Of a stretch of 64,000 nt of DNA, positions 18,755 to 28,116 are shown one piece after another; the stretch's first letter is position 1, and each line of letters opens with the position of its first letter. The translations under genes and the position numbers were made by a program. Below the pieces are notes generated by a model, which was not told where the DNA came from, made no database searches, and saw only the letters and a list, made by a program, of their open reading frames with translations. Origin of the DNA: UBA1563 sp037440065 (GTDB lineage Bacteria > Bacteroidota > Ignavibacteria > Ignavibacteriales > Ignavibacteriaceae); contig JBBIUV010000016.1 in assembly GCA_037440065.1 (NCBI GenBank), positions 434,001 through 498,000 of the forward strand, given 5' to 3'.

Positions 18755-20356
18755 TTATTTAATTAAAAAATTATTATCATCTACGTGTAGAAAGTGTAAA
18801 ACTAAACTTTCTACTTTCTCACTCATCAATTTTGCCTGCATAAAAAGAAGGAGGTAATCTCTTCCACCTGCCTTAGAGTCGGTTCCCGACATATTAAATC
18901 CACCAAAAGGGTGCCCGCCAACCATAGCGCCTGTGCATTTCCTGTTGAAATACAAATTACCGATGAGCAGTTCTTTTTTAGCTTTTTCAATTTTTTGTCG
19001 GTTGTTTGTATATACCGCGCCGGTCAATCCGTATCTAGTATTATTTGCAATCTTTAAAGCGTCATCAAAATTGTTAGATTTAATAACCGCCAAAACCGGA
19101 CCGAAAATTTCTTCTTGAGAAATAACCGCTAAAGGTTTTATATCAGTGAAAACTGTTGGTTTGATATAAAATCCGTTCCCCTCAGCCTTTTCGCCACCAC
19201 AAAGAAGTTTGCCTTCTTTTTTACCGATTGCAATGTAGCCAAGAATATTTCTTTCGGCTGTTGCATTTGAAACCGGACCCATCCGAAAATTTTCTTCTGC
19301 TACGCCGACTTCAATCTTGTCAACTTCAGTTTTCAATTTTTCAACAAAAGATTTATAAATTGATTTATCAACTACAACTCGGGAACAAGCGGAACATTTT
19401 TGTCCCTGGAAACCGAATGCAGAAGCGACCACGCCTTGCACAGCAGAAACAATATTTGTTTCACTATCTACGATGATCGTATCTTTCCCGCCCATTTCGG
19501 CCACGACACGTTTTAACCAGATTTGTTCAGGTTGTACTCTGGAAGCCAATTCGTTTATATGAATTCCTACTTCCATTGAACCAGTAAAAGAAACAAAACG
19601 AGTTTTTGGATGCCCAACCAAAGTGTCGCCAACTTCTCCGCCTGAACCGGGTAGAAAGTTTAACACTCCTTTAGGTAAACCAGCTTCTTCCATAATATCA
19701 CAAAATACTTTGCCCATCATCGGCGTATCACTTGATGGTTTAAGAACCACAGTATTTCCGGAAACAATAGCGGCTGAGGACATTCCGGCTAAAATTGCAA
19801 AGGGGAAGTTCCATGGTGGAATAACTACTCCAACTCCCAGTGGAATATAAACAAGCTCATTTTTTTCTCCAGGAATTGGAGTAATTGGTTGTTTTTCGGC
19901 ATAACGGAGCATTTCGCGTCCATAAAAGTCTAGGAAATCAATCGCTTCTGCTGTATCCGCATCTGCTTCAGCAAAGTTTTTACCTATTTCGAGGATCATA
20001 TAGGCATTAATTTCAAATCGTTTCTTTCTTGCAATAGCGGCAGCTTTAAAAAGGTAATTTGCTCTTTCGGATGGTGAAGTATATTTCCATGTCTCAAAAA
20101 CTTTGTTCGCACTTTCAATCGCAAAATTTGCTAACTCTTTTGTCCCTTTATAGAAAGTAGCAATTACTTCATCTTTGTTTGATGGATTATAGGAATTAAA
20201 TGTTTGATTAGTTTTGATCTTTTTCCCGTTGATGATGAGCTCATAAGTTTTTCCTAATTTCTGACGGACAACTTTTAGGGCGTCCTGTTGTTTTTTTACA
20301 TTTCTAGGATTGGTAAAATCAACAAGCGGTTCATTTTGAAAAGGTTTAATTCGCAT
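18755..20356 (-). CDS. pruA: L-glutamate gamma-semialdehyde dehydrogenase (PruA)
   Basis: This aldehyde dehydrogenase completes proline oxidation by converting pyrroline-5-carboxylate/glutamate semialdehyde to glutamate. Catalytic residues are E287 (VAEMGGKD) and C321 (GFQGQKCSACSR), and the PWNFPFAI NAD-site motif is at ~181-188. The length of 533 residues fits the stand-alone form without a proline dehydrogenase domain. AAGGAG precedes the start codon. Its cluster with sucC suggests shared use in amino-acid oxidation into the TCA cycle; no proline dehydrogenase gene is seen here. Confidence 0.94.
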   Translation of the reverse strand: MRIKPFQNEPLVDFTNPRNVKKQQDALKVVRQKLGKTYELIINGKKIKTNQTFNSYNPSNKDEVIATFYKGTKELANFAIESANKVFETWKYTSPSERANYLFKAAAIARKKRFEINAYMILEIGKNFAEADADTAEAIDFLDFYGREMLRYAEKQPITPIPGEKNELVYIPLGVGVVIPPWNFPFAILAGMSSAAIVSGNTVVLKPSSDTPMMGKVFCDIMEEAGLPKGVLNFLPGSGGEVGDTLVGHPKTRFVSFTGSMEVGIHINELASRVQPEQIWLKRVVAEMGGKDTIIVDSETNIVSAVQGVVASAFGFQGQKCSACSRVVVDKSIYKSFVEKLKTEVDKIEVGVAEENFRMGPVSNATAERNILGYIAIGKKEGKLLCGGEKAEGNGFYIKPTVFTDIKPLAVISQEEIFGPVLAVIKSNNFDDALKIANNTRYGLTGAVYTNNRQKIEKAKKELLIGNLYFNRKCTGAMVGGHPFGGFNMSGTDSKAGGRDYLLLFMQAKLMSEKVESLVLHFLHVDDNNFLIK

Positions 20357-20564
20357 TAAAAAAACTCCTTAAAGTAGATAAAATTTAATGATAAAAATTA
20401 CGGCTTTTGAGGTTTAGAAACAATCTTCTTAACTATCTTAAACGGTTGCACGATAATTTAGTATTATTAAAATCCAACAGGAGAGTTAAATTTGAATTAA
20501 CGGAAAATTTTTATAGTTTTACTTTTACATATGGATGAACTCTACAAGTAGAAATTAGGCGCAA
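20357..20564. promoter_or_regulatory. Divergent intergenic region between pruA and the hybrid kinase gene
   Basis: These 208 AT-rich nt lie between genes transcribed away from each other and should hold both promoters. No operator-like repeat stands out. Confidence 0.4.
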
Positions 20565-23500
20565 ATGGATATTATCGATTTAAAGTATTTTATTAAAAAA
20601 ATTGACGAATCCTCAATTCAGAAATTTTTTGAAACTGGTGAGCTCGATGCTGCCGGGAAAAAAGCTCTTACTTTTTTCCTTCGGATATTAATGCGCCAAA
20701 AGAAAAATCTTGAGAATCTCGGAAAAGAAACCATTGAGACAATAGAACACACTTATAAAGAAGTATGGGATAAATCTGCCGATGCAATGAGAATAGTTGA
20801 TGAACATGGGATTGTTCTCCATTGTAATAGTGCATATGCTAAATTTGTAGAACTTCCGAAAAATTCAATAGAGCATGAACCATTTTCAATTGCCTATCTT
20901 GAAGAAAAAAGAGAGCATATACTTTCCAGTTTCAAAGAACGATTTGTTACAAACTCTTTTAAAGTCAATTATGAAGCTGAACTTACACTTTGGAACGGAA
21001 AAACAAAATTCTTCGAAGTTTCAAATTCACTTCTTCATACACTTGATGATAAAAAATGGCTACTAAGTATTTTTAGAGATATCTCCGAACGAAAAGCACA
21101 AGAATTCCAGCTGAAGAAAAAGGAAATTCTTCTCCAGGGAATTGCAAGAGCAACGGAAACCCTATTAACCGGAAATGATTTTGATGAATCGGTTACAAAA
21201 GTTTTAGCAATGCTTTGCAAGGGTGGGGAAGTTGACCGAGGGTATATCTTTGAAAACCTTTTGGAAGAAGAATCACAAACATACATGATGAAAGAGATTT
21301 ATGAATGGGCTGATGTTGGTGTTGAAAGACAGTTAAATGAACTAAAAACTAATTTTATTCCATACAGTCGTTTTTCCGCCCTCAATTTATATAATCGACT
21401 TAAAAGTGGGGAAATTATTTACTTAGATTTGGATACGGTTACTCCGGAACAAAGAAAGGTCTTTGTTGATAAAACAATCCAATCAATCTTTTTGGCTCCT
21501 ATTTTTGCCAAGGGAAAATTTTGGGGATTTATAGGATTCGATTCATGTAGAACGAAGCGAATTCTGACAGTGGATGATCAATCGCTCTTAAAAACTGTCG
21601 CGGCGAGTATCTCGGGCGCTCTTCATCAGAAAATTGCAAGAGAGGAGATGCTCCAAAAAAATATTGAGCTTGATCGTGCTTTAGTGCAGGCAAATGCGGC
21701 TGCAAAAGCAAAAAGTGAATTTCTTGCACTGATGAGTCATGAAATCCGAACTCCATTAAACGCCATCATCGGTATGACTGGTCTGTTAATGGACGCAAAT
21801 CTGCCAAAAGAAGAGAGAGATTTTGCGGAGACTATTCGAATGAGCGGTGAGCAACTGCTAGTTGTTATCAATGATATTCTTGATTTTTCAAAAATTGAAT
21901 CTGGCAAGTTTGAGCTTGAATCTCAACCGTTTGATATTCGGGATTGCATTGAAGATACTTTTGACTTATTTGCTGCAAAAGCTGCCGAGAAAGACATCGA
22001 CCTCATTTATTTTTTGAACGACGAAGTCCCGCCAAGTATTTACGGCGATATAACCAGAGTCAGACAAATCTTAACCAATTTGATCGGCAACGCTATTAAG
22101 TTTACTCAAACTGGTGAAATATTTGTAGAGGTTACTGCAAAAAAATATGACGATCAATATGAAATTGAATTTGCAGTTAAGGATACAGGAATTGGGATTC
22201 CGAAAGATAAAATTTCAAAACTATTTAAAGCATTTAGTCAAGTAGATTCTTCAACTACGCGACTTTACGGTGGAACCGGATTAGGCTTAGTAATCAGTAA
22301 ACGTATTGCTGAAATGATGGGTGGGACGATGCATGTTGACAGTATTGAAGGGAAAGGTTCAACTTTTTATTTTTCACTCAAAACTAAATCGGCTCCTTCA
22401 CTTACAAAAATCTACTCAAAAGATTTTGCACAACACCTTAAAGGTAAACGAGTACTTGTTGTGGATGACAATTTTAATAATCGTAGAATTTTAGATTTGC
22501 AACTAAGAAGTTTAGGAATGATTGCTACTACGGTGGAATATCCGCTAGACGCTTTAAAAACTTTAGAGCACAATGAACCGTTTGATCTGGCAATTCTTGA
22601 TTATCAAATGCCTCAGATGGATGGAATTACCCTCACCCGTGCAATTCGTGATATTGACAAAATTAAATTGATGCCTATTATAATTCTAACTTCAATGGGA
22701 AGAAAAGAGGAAGAACGAACACTCAAAGAATTGAATATTTCTAAATTCTTATATAAACCGACAAAACAAACCATTCTCTTTGAAACGATTCTTTCAATTT
22801 TTGGACTTCTTCAGTTTCTCGAAGTTAAAAAGGAAAAACATCAACTGATTGATAAAAATTTAGGAGATAAATTCCCGTTGAAAATATTATTGGCGGAAGA
22901 TAATCTTGTTAACCAAAAAGTAGCTGTAAAGATTTTTGAAAAGCTTGGTTACCGCATAGATCTTGCTGGTAACGGTTATGAAGTTCTTGATGCAATTGAA
23001 AATATTGAATATGATATAATATTTATGGATGTACACATGCCGGAAATGGATGGACTTACGGCATCAAGGGAGATAAACAGAATTTACGAAAAAGATGACC
23101 GTCCGAAAATTATTGCAATGACCGCAAATGCAATGCAAGGGGATAGAGAAGAATGCATTGCTGCCGGAATGGATGATTATATTTCCAAACCTGTTAGACT
23201 TGAAGCACTTCAAGAAATTCTTGAAAAATGGGGAAGTAGTCTAATTCCCCATAAAAAATCAATGAGATATAAATTAGAACATGGAAAATTGATTACTGAA
23301 TATGTGGATGAAAGTAAAATAACTTTCTTAGATGATTTGCCGACTGAAGAGGATCTAAAATTCTTTATCGAATTGTTAGATATTTATATTGAAGATACTC
23401 CGAAGGTTATTGAACAGATCACCGATGCATGTAAAAATCATAAAGGAACCGAACTTGTTTTTGCTGCCCACAAATTAAAAGGGGGGAGCGTTATACTTGG

Positions 23501-23669
23501 CTTGGAAAAGATAACACATATTGCGGCTGAACTTGAAGAATTAGGACGGCAAAAAAAGTTTAAAGATACCGTTATTATGGCATCCGGTTTAGAGGAAATC
23601 TTTCTTTTAACTGTTAGAGATCTTAAGGTTTTAAGAGAGAAATATCTTAATATGTTCAAACTGGTGTAA
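20565..23669 (+). CDS. Hybrid sensor kinase: PAS-GAF-HisKA-HATPase-REC-REC-HPt
   Basis: No membrane helix is visible, so this 1034-residue kinase is probably cytoplasmic. Domains in order: PAS (~65-170), GAF (~185-355), HisKA with H392 (LALMSHEIRTPLNAIIG), HATPase (~440-610, GTGLGLVIS), receiver 1 with D679 (ILDYQMPQMDG), receiver 2 with D822 (IFMDVHMPEMDG), and a C-terminal HPt domain with H969 (AAHKLKGGS). All phosphotransfer residues are present, so a full His-Asp-His relay is possible. No response regulator is adjacent, and the final acceptor is unknown. Confidence 0.93.
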   Translation: MDIIDLKYFIKKIDESSIQKFFETGELDAAGKKALTFFLRILMRQKKNLENLGKETIETIEHTYKEVWDKSADAMRIVDEHGIVLHCNSAYAKFVELPKNSIEHEPFSIAYLEEKREHILSSFKERFVTNSFKVNYEAELTLWNGKTKFFEVSNSLLHTLDDKKWLLSIFRDISERKAQEFQLKKKEILLQGIARATETLLTGNDFDESVTKVLAMLCKGGEVDRGYIFENLLEEESQTYMMKEIYEWADVGVERQLNELKTNFIPYSRFSALNLYNRLKSGEIIYLDLDTVTPEQRKVFVDKTIQSIFLAPIFAKGKFWGFIGFDSCRTKRILTVDDQSLLKTVAASISGALHQKIAREEMLQKNIELDRALVQANAAAKAKSEFLALMSHEIRTPLNAIIGMTGLLMDANLPKEERDFAETIRMSGEQLLVVINDILDFSKIESGKFELESQPFDIRDCIEDTFDLFAAKAAEKDIDLIYFLNDEVPPSIYGDITRVRQILTNLIGNAIKFTQTGEIFVEVTAKKYDDQYEIEFAVKDTGIGIPKDKISKLFKAFSQVDSSTTRLYGGTGLGLVISKRIAEMMGGTMHVDSIEGKGSTFYFSLKTKSAPSLTKIYSKDFAQHLKGKRVLVVDDNFNNRRILDLQLRSLGMIATTVEYPLDALKTLEHNEPFDLAILDYQMPQMDGITLTRAIRDIDKIKLMPIIILTSMGRKEEERTLKELNISKFLYKPTKQTILFETILSIFGLLQFLEVKKEKHQLIDKNLGDKFPLKILLAEDNLVNQKVAVKIFEKLGYRIDLAGNGYEVLDAIENIEYDIIFMDVHMPEMDGLTASREINRIYEKDDRPKIIAMTANAMQGDREECIAAGMDDYISKPVRLEALQEILEKWGSSLIPHKKSMRYKLEHGKLITEYVDESKITFLDDLPTEEDLKFFIELLDIYIEDTPKVIEQITDACKNHKGTELVFAAHKLKGGSVILGLEKITHIAAELEELGRQKKFKDTVIMASGLEEIFLLTVRDLKVLREKYLNMFKLV

Positions 23670-23692
23670 TTCAACAAGGTAGTTGAAGTTTT
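23670..23692 (+). terminator. Weak hairpin after the hybrid kinase gene
   Basis: TTCAAC and GTTGAA pair around a 6-nt loop just after the stop codon and are followed by a run of T. The 6-bp AT-rich stem is short, so this is a tentative terminator. Confidence 0.35.
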
Positions 23693-23802
23693 TGCGGGGT
23701 TTTATTTCAATTCTGAGCAAAATCGGCAGATGTTCGCTGGCAACATTTTTGGAAAAATTCCGTACCTTTACTTTGAAAAAAAAATAGAAAAACAAACAAA
23801 AA

Positions 23803-25113
23803 ATGAAAATACCTTTAGTTGTAATTGTAGGAAGACCAAATGTCGGTAAATCAACTCTTTATAATCGTTTAACCGGAGTTCGTGAAGCTATTGTTGATGA
23901 TGCTAGCGGGGTGACGAGGGACCGAAATTACGGAGAAGTCGAATGGAATAATAAGAAGTTTAACCTAATTGATACGGGAGGCTATGTTCCCAATTCTCCT
24001 GATCTTTTTGAAACTGCTATCCGTGAGCAAGTTGAGATTGCGATTGAGGAAGCAGACTTTATTCTTTTTGTTACCAACTCACGCGACGGAATTTTACCTG
24101 TTGATACATTAATTGGTCAAATGCTTAGAAAATCTCAGAAAAAATGTTTTCTTCTTGTAAATAAAGTTGATTCCCATAATCAGGATAATTTGCTGAATGA
24201 ATTTTATGAGCTGGGACTCGGCGATCCAATTCCTGTATCAGCTTTAGTTGGCAGAGGAACTGGAGATTTTCTCGATCTGCTTACACAAGATTTCGAGGAA
24301 CAATTGGAAGAAGAGGAAGATAAACGATTAAAAATCGCAATCGTTGGGAGACCGAATGTCGGAAAATCCTCTTTAACAAATGCGCTTCTTGGATTTAATA
24401 GAAGTATTGTTACTAATATTCCCGGAACAACGCGGGACAGTATTAATTCGATTATAAAATATTATGGAGAGGAAATCGTTTTAATAGATACTGCTGGATT
24501 AAGGAAGAAAAGTAAAATTCAAGAAAGCATAGAATATTTTTCTTCTATAAGAACTTTGCAAGCAATTGCCGAAGCTGATATTGCAATAGTATTGATAGAT
24601 GCAACCATAGGTTTGGAGAATCAAGACCAAAAGATTTTGGATGAAGCTGTCCGTAGACGAAAAGGAATCATCATCGCATACAACAAATGGGATTTGATTG
24701 AAAAAGAAACGAACACTGCGAGAAAAGTTGAATTGGAATTGAGAGATAAAATCGGTTCCTTGGATTACGTTCCTGTTGTTTTCATTTCGGCATTAACAAA
24801 ACAACGTATCTTTAAACTAGTTGATCTAGCAAAAGAAATTGAAACCGAACGGAAGAAAAGAATTCCCACTGATGAATTGAACAACACATTGCTTGAAGAA
24901 ATAAAACATACTCCACCCCCGACTACCTCAACAGGTAAAGAAGTTAAAATAAAATTCATTAATCAAGTTGGAGAGAAATATCCAGTATTTCTTATTTTCT
25001 CAAATTATCCAAAAAATGTTAGTGAATCTTACAAGCGCTATCTCGAAAAATTGATCCGTAAACATTTTGGTTTTTATGGAGTACCTTTCACATTAAGCTT
25101 CAAAGAAAAATGA
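23803..25113 (+). CDS. der: Ribosome assembly GTPase Der (EngA)
   Basis: Two tandem GTPase domains, each with a GRPNVGKS P-loop (residues ~9-16 and ~181-188), DTGG/DTAGL G3 motifs and NKVD/NKWD G4 motifs, are diagnostic of Der, which acts in 50S subunit assembly. A KH-like C-terminal domain follows (EVKIKFINQVGEKYPVFLIF). The length of 436 residues is typical. Its last codons overlap the next gene by 4 nt. Confidence 0.96.
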   Translation: MKIPLVVIVGRPNVGKSTLYNRLTGVREAIVDDASGVTRDRNYGEVEWNNKKFNLIDTGGYVPNSPDLFETAIREQVEIAIEEADFILFVTNSRDGILPVDTLIGQMLRKSQKKCFLLVNKVDSHNQDNLLNEFYELGLGDPIPVSALVGRGTGDFLDLLTQDFEEQLEEEEDKRLKIAIVGRPNVGKSSLTNALLGFNRSIVTNIPGTTRDSINSIIKYYGEEIVLIDTAGLRKKSKIQESIEYFSSIRTLQAIAEADIAIVLIDATIGLENQDQKILDEAVRRRKGIIIAYNKWDLIEKETNTARKVELELRDKIGSLDYVPVVFISALTKQRIFKLVDLAKEIETERKKRIPTDELNNTLLEEIKHTPPPTTSTGKEVKIKFINQVGEKYPVFLIFSNYPKNVSESYKRYLEKLIRKHFGFYGVPFTLSFKEK

Positions 25114-26468
25114 AACCGGCTCAAACCATAGTGGTTGTAGGTGGAAACGCGGCCGGAGCAGCGGCTGCAGCAAAAGCGAAGCGGGTAAATCCAAACGCGA
25201 AAGTAATGTTACTTGAACAAAGTAAATACATTTCAACCGGAACTTGTGAATTACCCTACGTACTTTCGGGCGAAATTGATGATCCTCATAAAATTGTTTT
25301 TTATGATGAACAAAGATTCTTTGACGAGAAACAAGTTCAAGTTTATACTAGACAAAAAGTGGTAGAAATAAATCCTCGGGGAAAGTTTATTACAGTACAT
25401 TCATTAGCAGATAATAACCTTAATCAATTAAATTACGACAAACTAATCCTTTCAACCGGTTCAAAAGTAAAACCAATTCCGCAATTAACTTTCGAATTAA
25501 TTAATGTTTTTACTTTGAAAACGGTTGAAGATGTTATTAGAATAAAAGAATATATCCCCAATTCAAAATTGAAAAGAGTTTGTGTTGTTGGTTCCGGTTA
25601 CATCGGTTTAGAAACAACTGAATCATTGAGCAAACTTGACTATGAAGTAATCTTGATAGAACAAGCTAATGAGCCATTGCCTTCAGCTGATAAGGAAATT
25701 CGCAAACGAATTAAGAAAATATTAGAGGAAGAGAACGTCAACTATTTTGGCGATGCACGAAATATTAAATACAAAACTGAACTTTCTAAAGTATCGGAAG
25801 TCTTTTTTAACGGACGGACTTATCAAATTGATTTTATTATAAATTGTACCGGATTTACTCCAAACAATCTACTTGCTCGTCAGGCAAAGTTGGAAATTGG
25901 GAAATTTGGAGGAATAAATGTTAATAACAAATTACAGACTTCTGAGAAAGATATCTATGCCTGTGGAGATTGTATTGAAGTGAAGAATTTAATCACTCGA
26001 AGTGATGATTATATTCCGCTTGCAACTTTCGCACAAAGACAGGGACACATCGCCGGAGAAAATGCGGCATTGGGAAATGTCTTCTACCAACCGGTTGTGA
26101 AAAATATTTCGGTTAAAATATTTGATAATTATTTTGCCCAAGTTGGTTTAGGCGAACAAGAATTACAAAAAAGAAGTGTGCTGTTTTCTTCGATTGAAGA
26201 AACAGTTCCAAATCTAGTAAAAGTAATGAAGGGAAGTCTTCCGGTTTATGGTAAAATTCTCTTTGATCGTTCATCGAAAAAAATATTTGGAGCTTCCTTC
26301 TTAGGTGGAAAAGAAGTTTCTGGTTATGCCGATATTATTTCGACTTATATAAAAAATAACATACCGGTTCAGCAATTAGCAAATACAGAATATAATTATA
26401 CTCCTCCGTTATCACCGTTCATAAGTCTGTTGTCGGTGTTGGGGAGAAAATCTTTAAATATCTCTTGA
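25110..26468 (+). CDS. FAD/NAD(P) disulfide oxidoreductase, CoA-disulfide reductase-like
   Basis: The Rossmann motif GGNAAG (11-16) and a second NAD(P)-binding VVGSGYIGLETTE frame a class of flavoproteins in which a single redox cysteine sits in STGTCELPY; here it is C46. That pattern matches CoA-disulfide reductases and NADH oxidases/persulfide reductases, which keep CoA or thiol pools reduced. The FAD site IYACGDCIE is also present. No rhodanese domain is fused. The gene overlaps der by 4 nt. The exact disulfide substrate cannot be told from sequence. Confidence 0.82.
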   Translation: MKPAQTIVVVGGNAAGAAAAAKAKRVNPNAKVMLLEQSKYISTGTCELPYVLSGEIDDPHKIVFYDEQRFFDEKQVQVYTRQKVVEINPRGKFITVHSLADNNLNQLNYDKLILSTGSKVKPIPQLTFELINVFTLKTVEDVIRIKEYIPNSKLKRVCVVGSGYIGLETTESLSKLDYEVILIEQANEPLPSADKEIRKRIKKILEEENVNYFGDARNIKYKTELSKVSEVFFNGRTYQIDFIINCTGFTPNNLLARQAKLEIGKFGGINVNNKLQTSEKDIYACGDCIEVKNLITRSDDYIPLATFAQRQGHIAGENAALGNVFYQPVVKNISVKIFDNYFAQVGLGEQELQKRSVLFSSIEETVPNLVKVMKGSLPVYGKILFDRSSKKIFGASFLGGKEVSGYADIISTYIKNNIPVQQLANTEYNYTPPLSPFISLLSVLGRKSLNIS

Positions 26469-26480
26469 GTAAAAAATATA

Positions 26481-27113
26481 ATGACATATCACAATTTATT
26501 TCTAAATAATCATCCGCTGGTAAAAAAAGATATTACCATTCTACGGGATAAAACAACTACACCGGAAATATTCCGTGCGGCAGTAAAAAGGATTTCGCTT
26601 ATTCTGGCAGTTGAAATCAGCAAAGAATATCATGTTAACAAACTTGAAGTAGAAACACCATTGGAAAATACCTCCGGATACCGTTTAAAACAAAATGTAG
26701 TATTAGTCCCGGTTTTACGAGCTGGTTTGGGAATGGTTAGTGGATTTCTGGAAGTGATTCCTGATGCAAAAGTCGGACACATCGGTTTGCAGCGAAATGA
26801 AGAAACCCTCGAACCTATTGAGTATTATTACAAGACGCCGAAAGATATTGTAAATTCTCAGGTTATTCTCCTCGATCCTATGCTAGCGACCGGTGGTTCC
26901 TCATCGGGAGCGTTGAAGTATTTAAAAAATCGTGGAGTAAAAAAATGTGTATTCGCATGTCTTGTTGCAGCTCCCGAAGGTGTTAAAAGAATTTCGTCCG
27001 ATCATCCCGAAATTCCGATCTTTTGTGCTGCTTTAGATAGACAACTAAATGAGCGTGGATATATTTTACCAGGATTAGGTGATGCAGGGGATAGAACATT
27101 TGGTACTCTATAA
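26481..27113 (+). CDS. upp: Uracil phosphoribosyltransferase (Upp)
   Basis: This salvage enzyme makes UMP from uracil and PRPP. The PRPP-binding loop is DPMLATGGSSSGAL, and the C-terminal uracil-binding segment YILPGLGDAGDRTFGT is complete. The length of 210 residues is typical. It follows the oxidoreductase by 12 nt and its end overlaps the next gene by about 32 nt. Confidence 0.95.
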   Translation: MTYHNLFLNNHPLVKKDITILRDKTTTPEIFRAAVKRISLILAVEISKEYHVNKLEVETPLENTSGYRLKQNVVLVPVLRAGLGMVSGFLEVIPDAKVGHIGLQRNEETLEPIEYYYKTPKDIVNSQVILLDPMLATGGSSSGALKYLKNRGVKKCVFACLVAAPEGVKRISSDHPEIPIFCAALDRQLNERGYILPGLGDAGDRTFGTL

Positions 27114-28113
27114 ATTTATATTAATCTTATTTCTAGTACTCCCAACTGCTTTTGCACAAAGTTATCCTGATCAGCATGTGGATTTTCTTTTAAGAAAGGG
27201 AATCGGGTTTATCATGGATCAAAAATATGATGAAGCAAACACAACGTTTTTGAATCTGGATCAAGCTTATCCGAATTTACCGTTCGGGAAACTTTATTTA
27301 ACTGCAGTGTTAATAACCAAAGCGAATGATCTTGCAATTCCAATGGAGTCTACCAAAATTGAAAAATATCTGGAGGAAGCAGAGAATATAATTCAAGCCA
27401 GTGGTGAAAAGAATTTGTTATGGAAATATTATTTCTATGGAATGATCCATGGCTACAGAGCATATTATTCCGCTTTACAGGGAAAGTGGTTTTCGACTTT
27501 TTCGGATGGAATAAATGCTGTAAATTATTTTGAAGATTGTTTGAAGATTGATTCTTCTTTTAATGAAGCTTTGATCACTATTGGAACATATAAATATTGG
27601 AAAAGTGTAAAAGCTTCCTGGCTTCCATTCTTTTCAGATGAAAGACATGAAGGTTTTTTACTTTTAAATAAAGGAATCCAAAAGGAAAGCTATAATTATG
27701 CCTCCGGTGTTGTTTCTCTTTTATGGATTTACATTGACAGAAAGAAATCCGAGTCGGCAATTCCTTTGGCAGAAGAGGCGCTTAGAAAATATCCGAACAA
27801 TAGGAACTTCAAGTGGGCTTTAGCAAGAGCTTATGAAGATGTTGATCTTTCTAAAGCAATTGATATTCACTATGACTTGCTAAATTCTTATAATTCTGCT
27901 AAACAGATTAACAGAATTAATGAAGTTGTTTTGAAACATAAAATTGCACAAGATTATGATCGGCAAGGGAATTATAAGAAAGCGTTGACTTTGTGCAATG
28001 ATATTTTGTTCAAAAAGAAATTTACGAATTATGAGAAACAAGAGTTGAAAGATCGTTTGGAAAGAGTTGTTGCGTTACGAAAAAAATTAACTACGTTAGG
28101 AAAAGATAAATAA
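27082..28113 (+). CDS. Exported TPR-like protein
   Basis: The N-terminus is a signal peptide (LYKFILILFLVLPTAFAQ) and the remainder is alpha-helical with tetratricopeptide-like pairs, for example around DEANTTFLNLDQAYPNLPFG and AIPLAEEALRKYPNNRNFKWAL. The start is given as the ATG at 27082; GTG at 27079 and TTG at 27100 are also possible, the last giving the neatest signal peptide. The overlap with upp suggests coupling. Its role is unknown; it may be a periplasmic scaffold. Confidence 0.7.
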   Translation: MQGIEHLVLYKFILILFLVLPTAFAQSYPDQHVDFLLRKGIGFIMDQKYDEANTTFLNLDQAYPNLPFGKLYLTAVLITKANDLAIPMESTKIEKYLEEAENIIQASGEKNLLWKYYFYGMIHGYRAYYSALQGKWFSTFSDGINAVNYFEDCLKIDSSFNEALITIGTYKYWKSVKASWLPFFSDERHEGFLLLNKGIQKESYNYASGVVSLLWIYIDRKKSESAIPLAEEALRKYPNNRNFKWALARAYEDVDLSKAIDIHYDLLNSYNSAKQINRINEVVLKHKIAQDYDRQGNYKKALTLCNDILFKKKFTNYEKQELKDRLERVVALRKKLTTLGKDK

Positions 28114-28116
28114 ATC

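Noticed and set aside
20532..20552. The seven codons of a short frame upstream of the hybrid kinase read MDELYK-stop, identical to the end of Aequorea GFP
   Set aside because: Only 21 nt match and the surrounding DNA is unrelated to GFP genes; a chance match in AT-rich intergenic DNA is the simplest view. No vector-like sequence is next to it.
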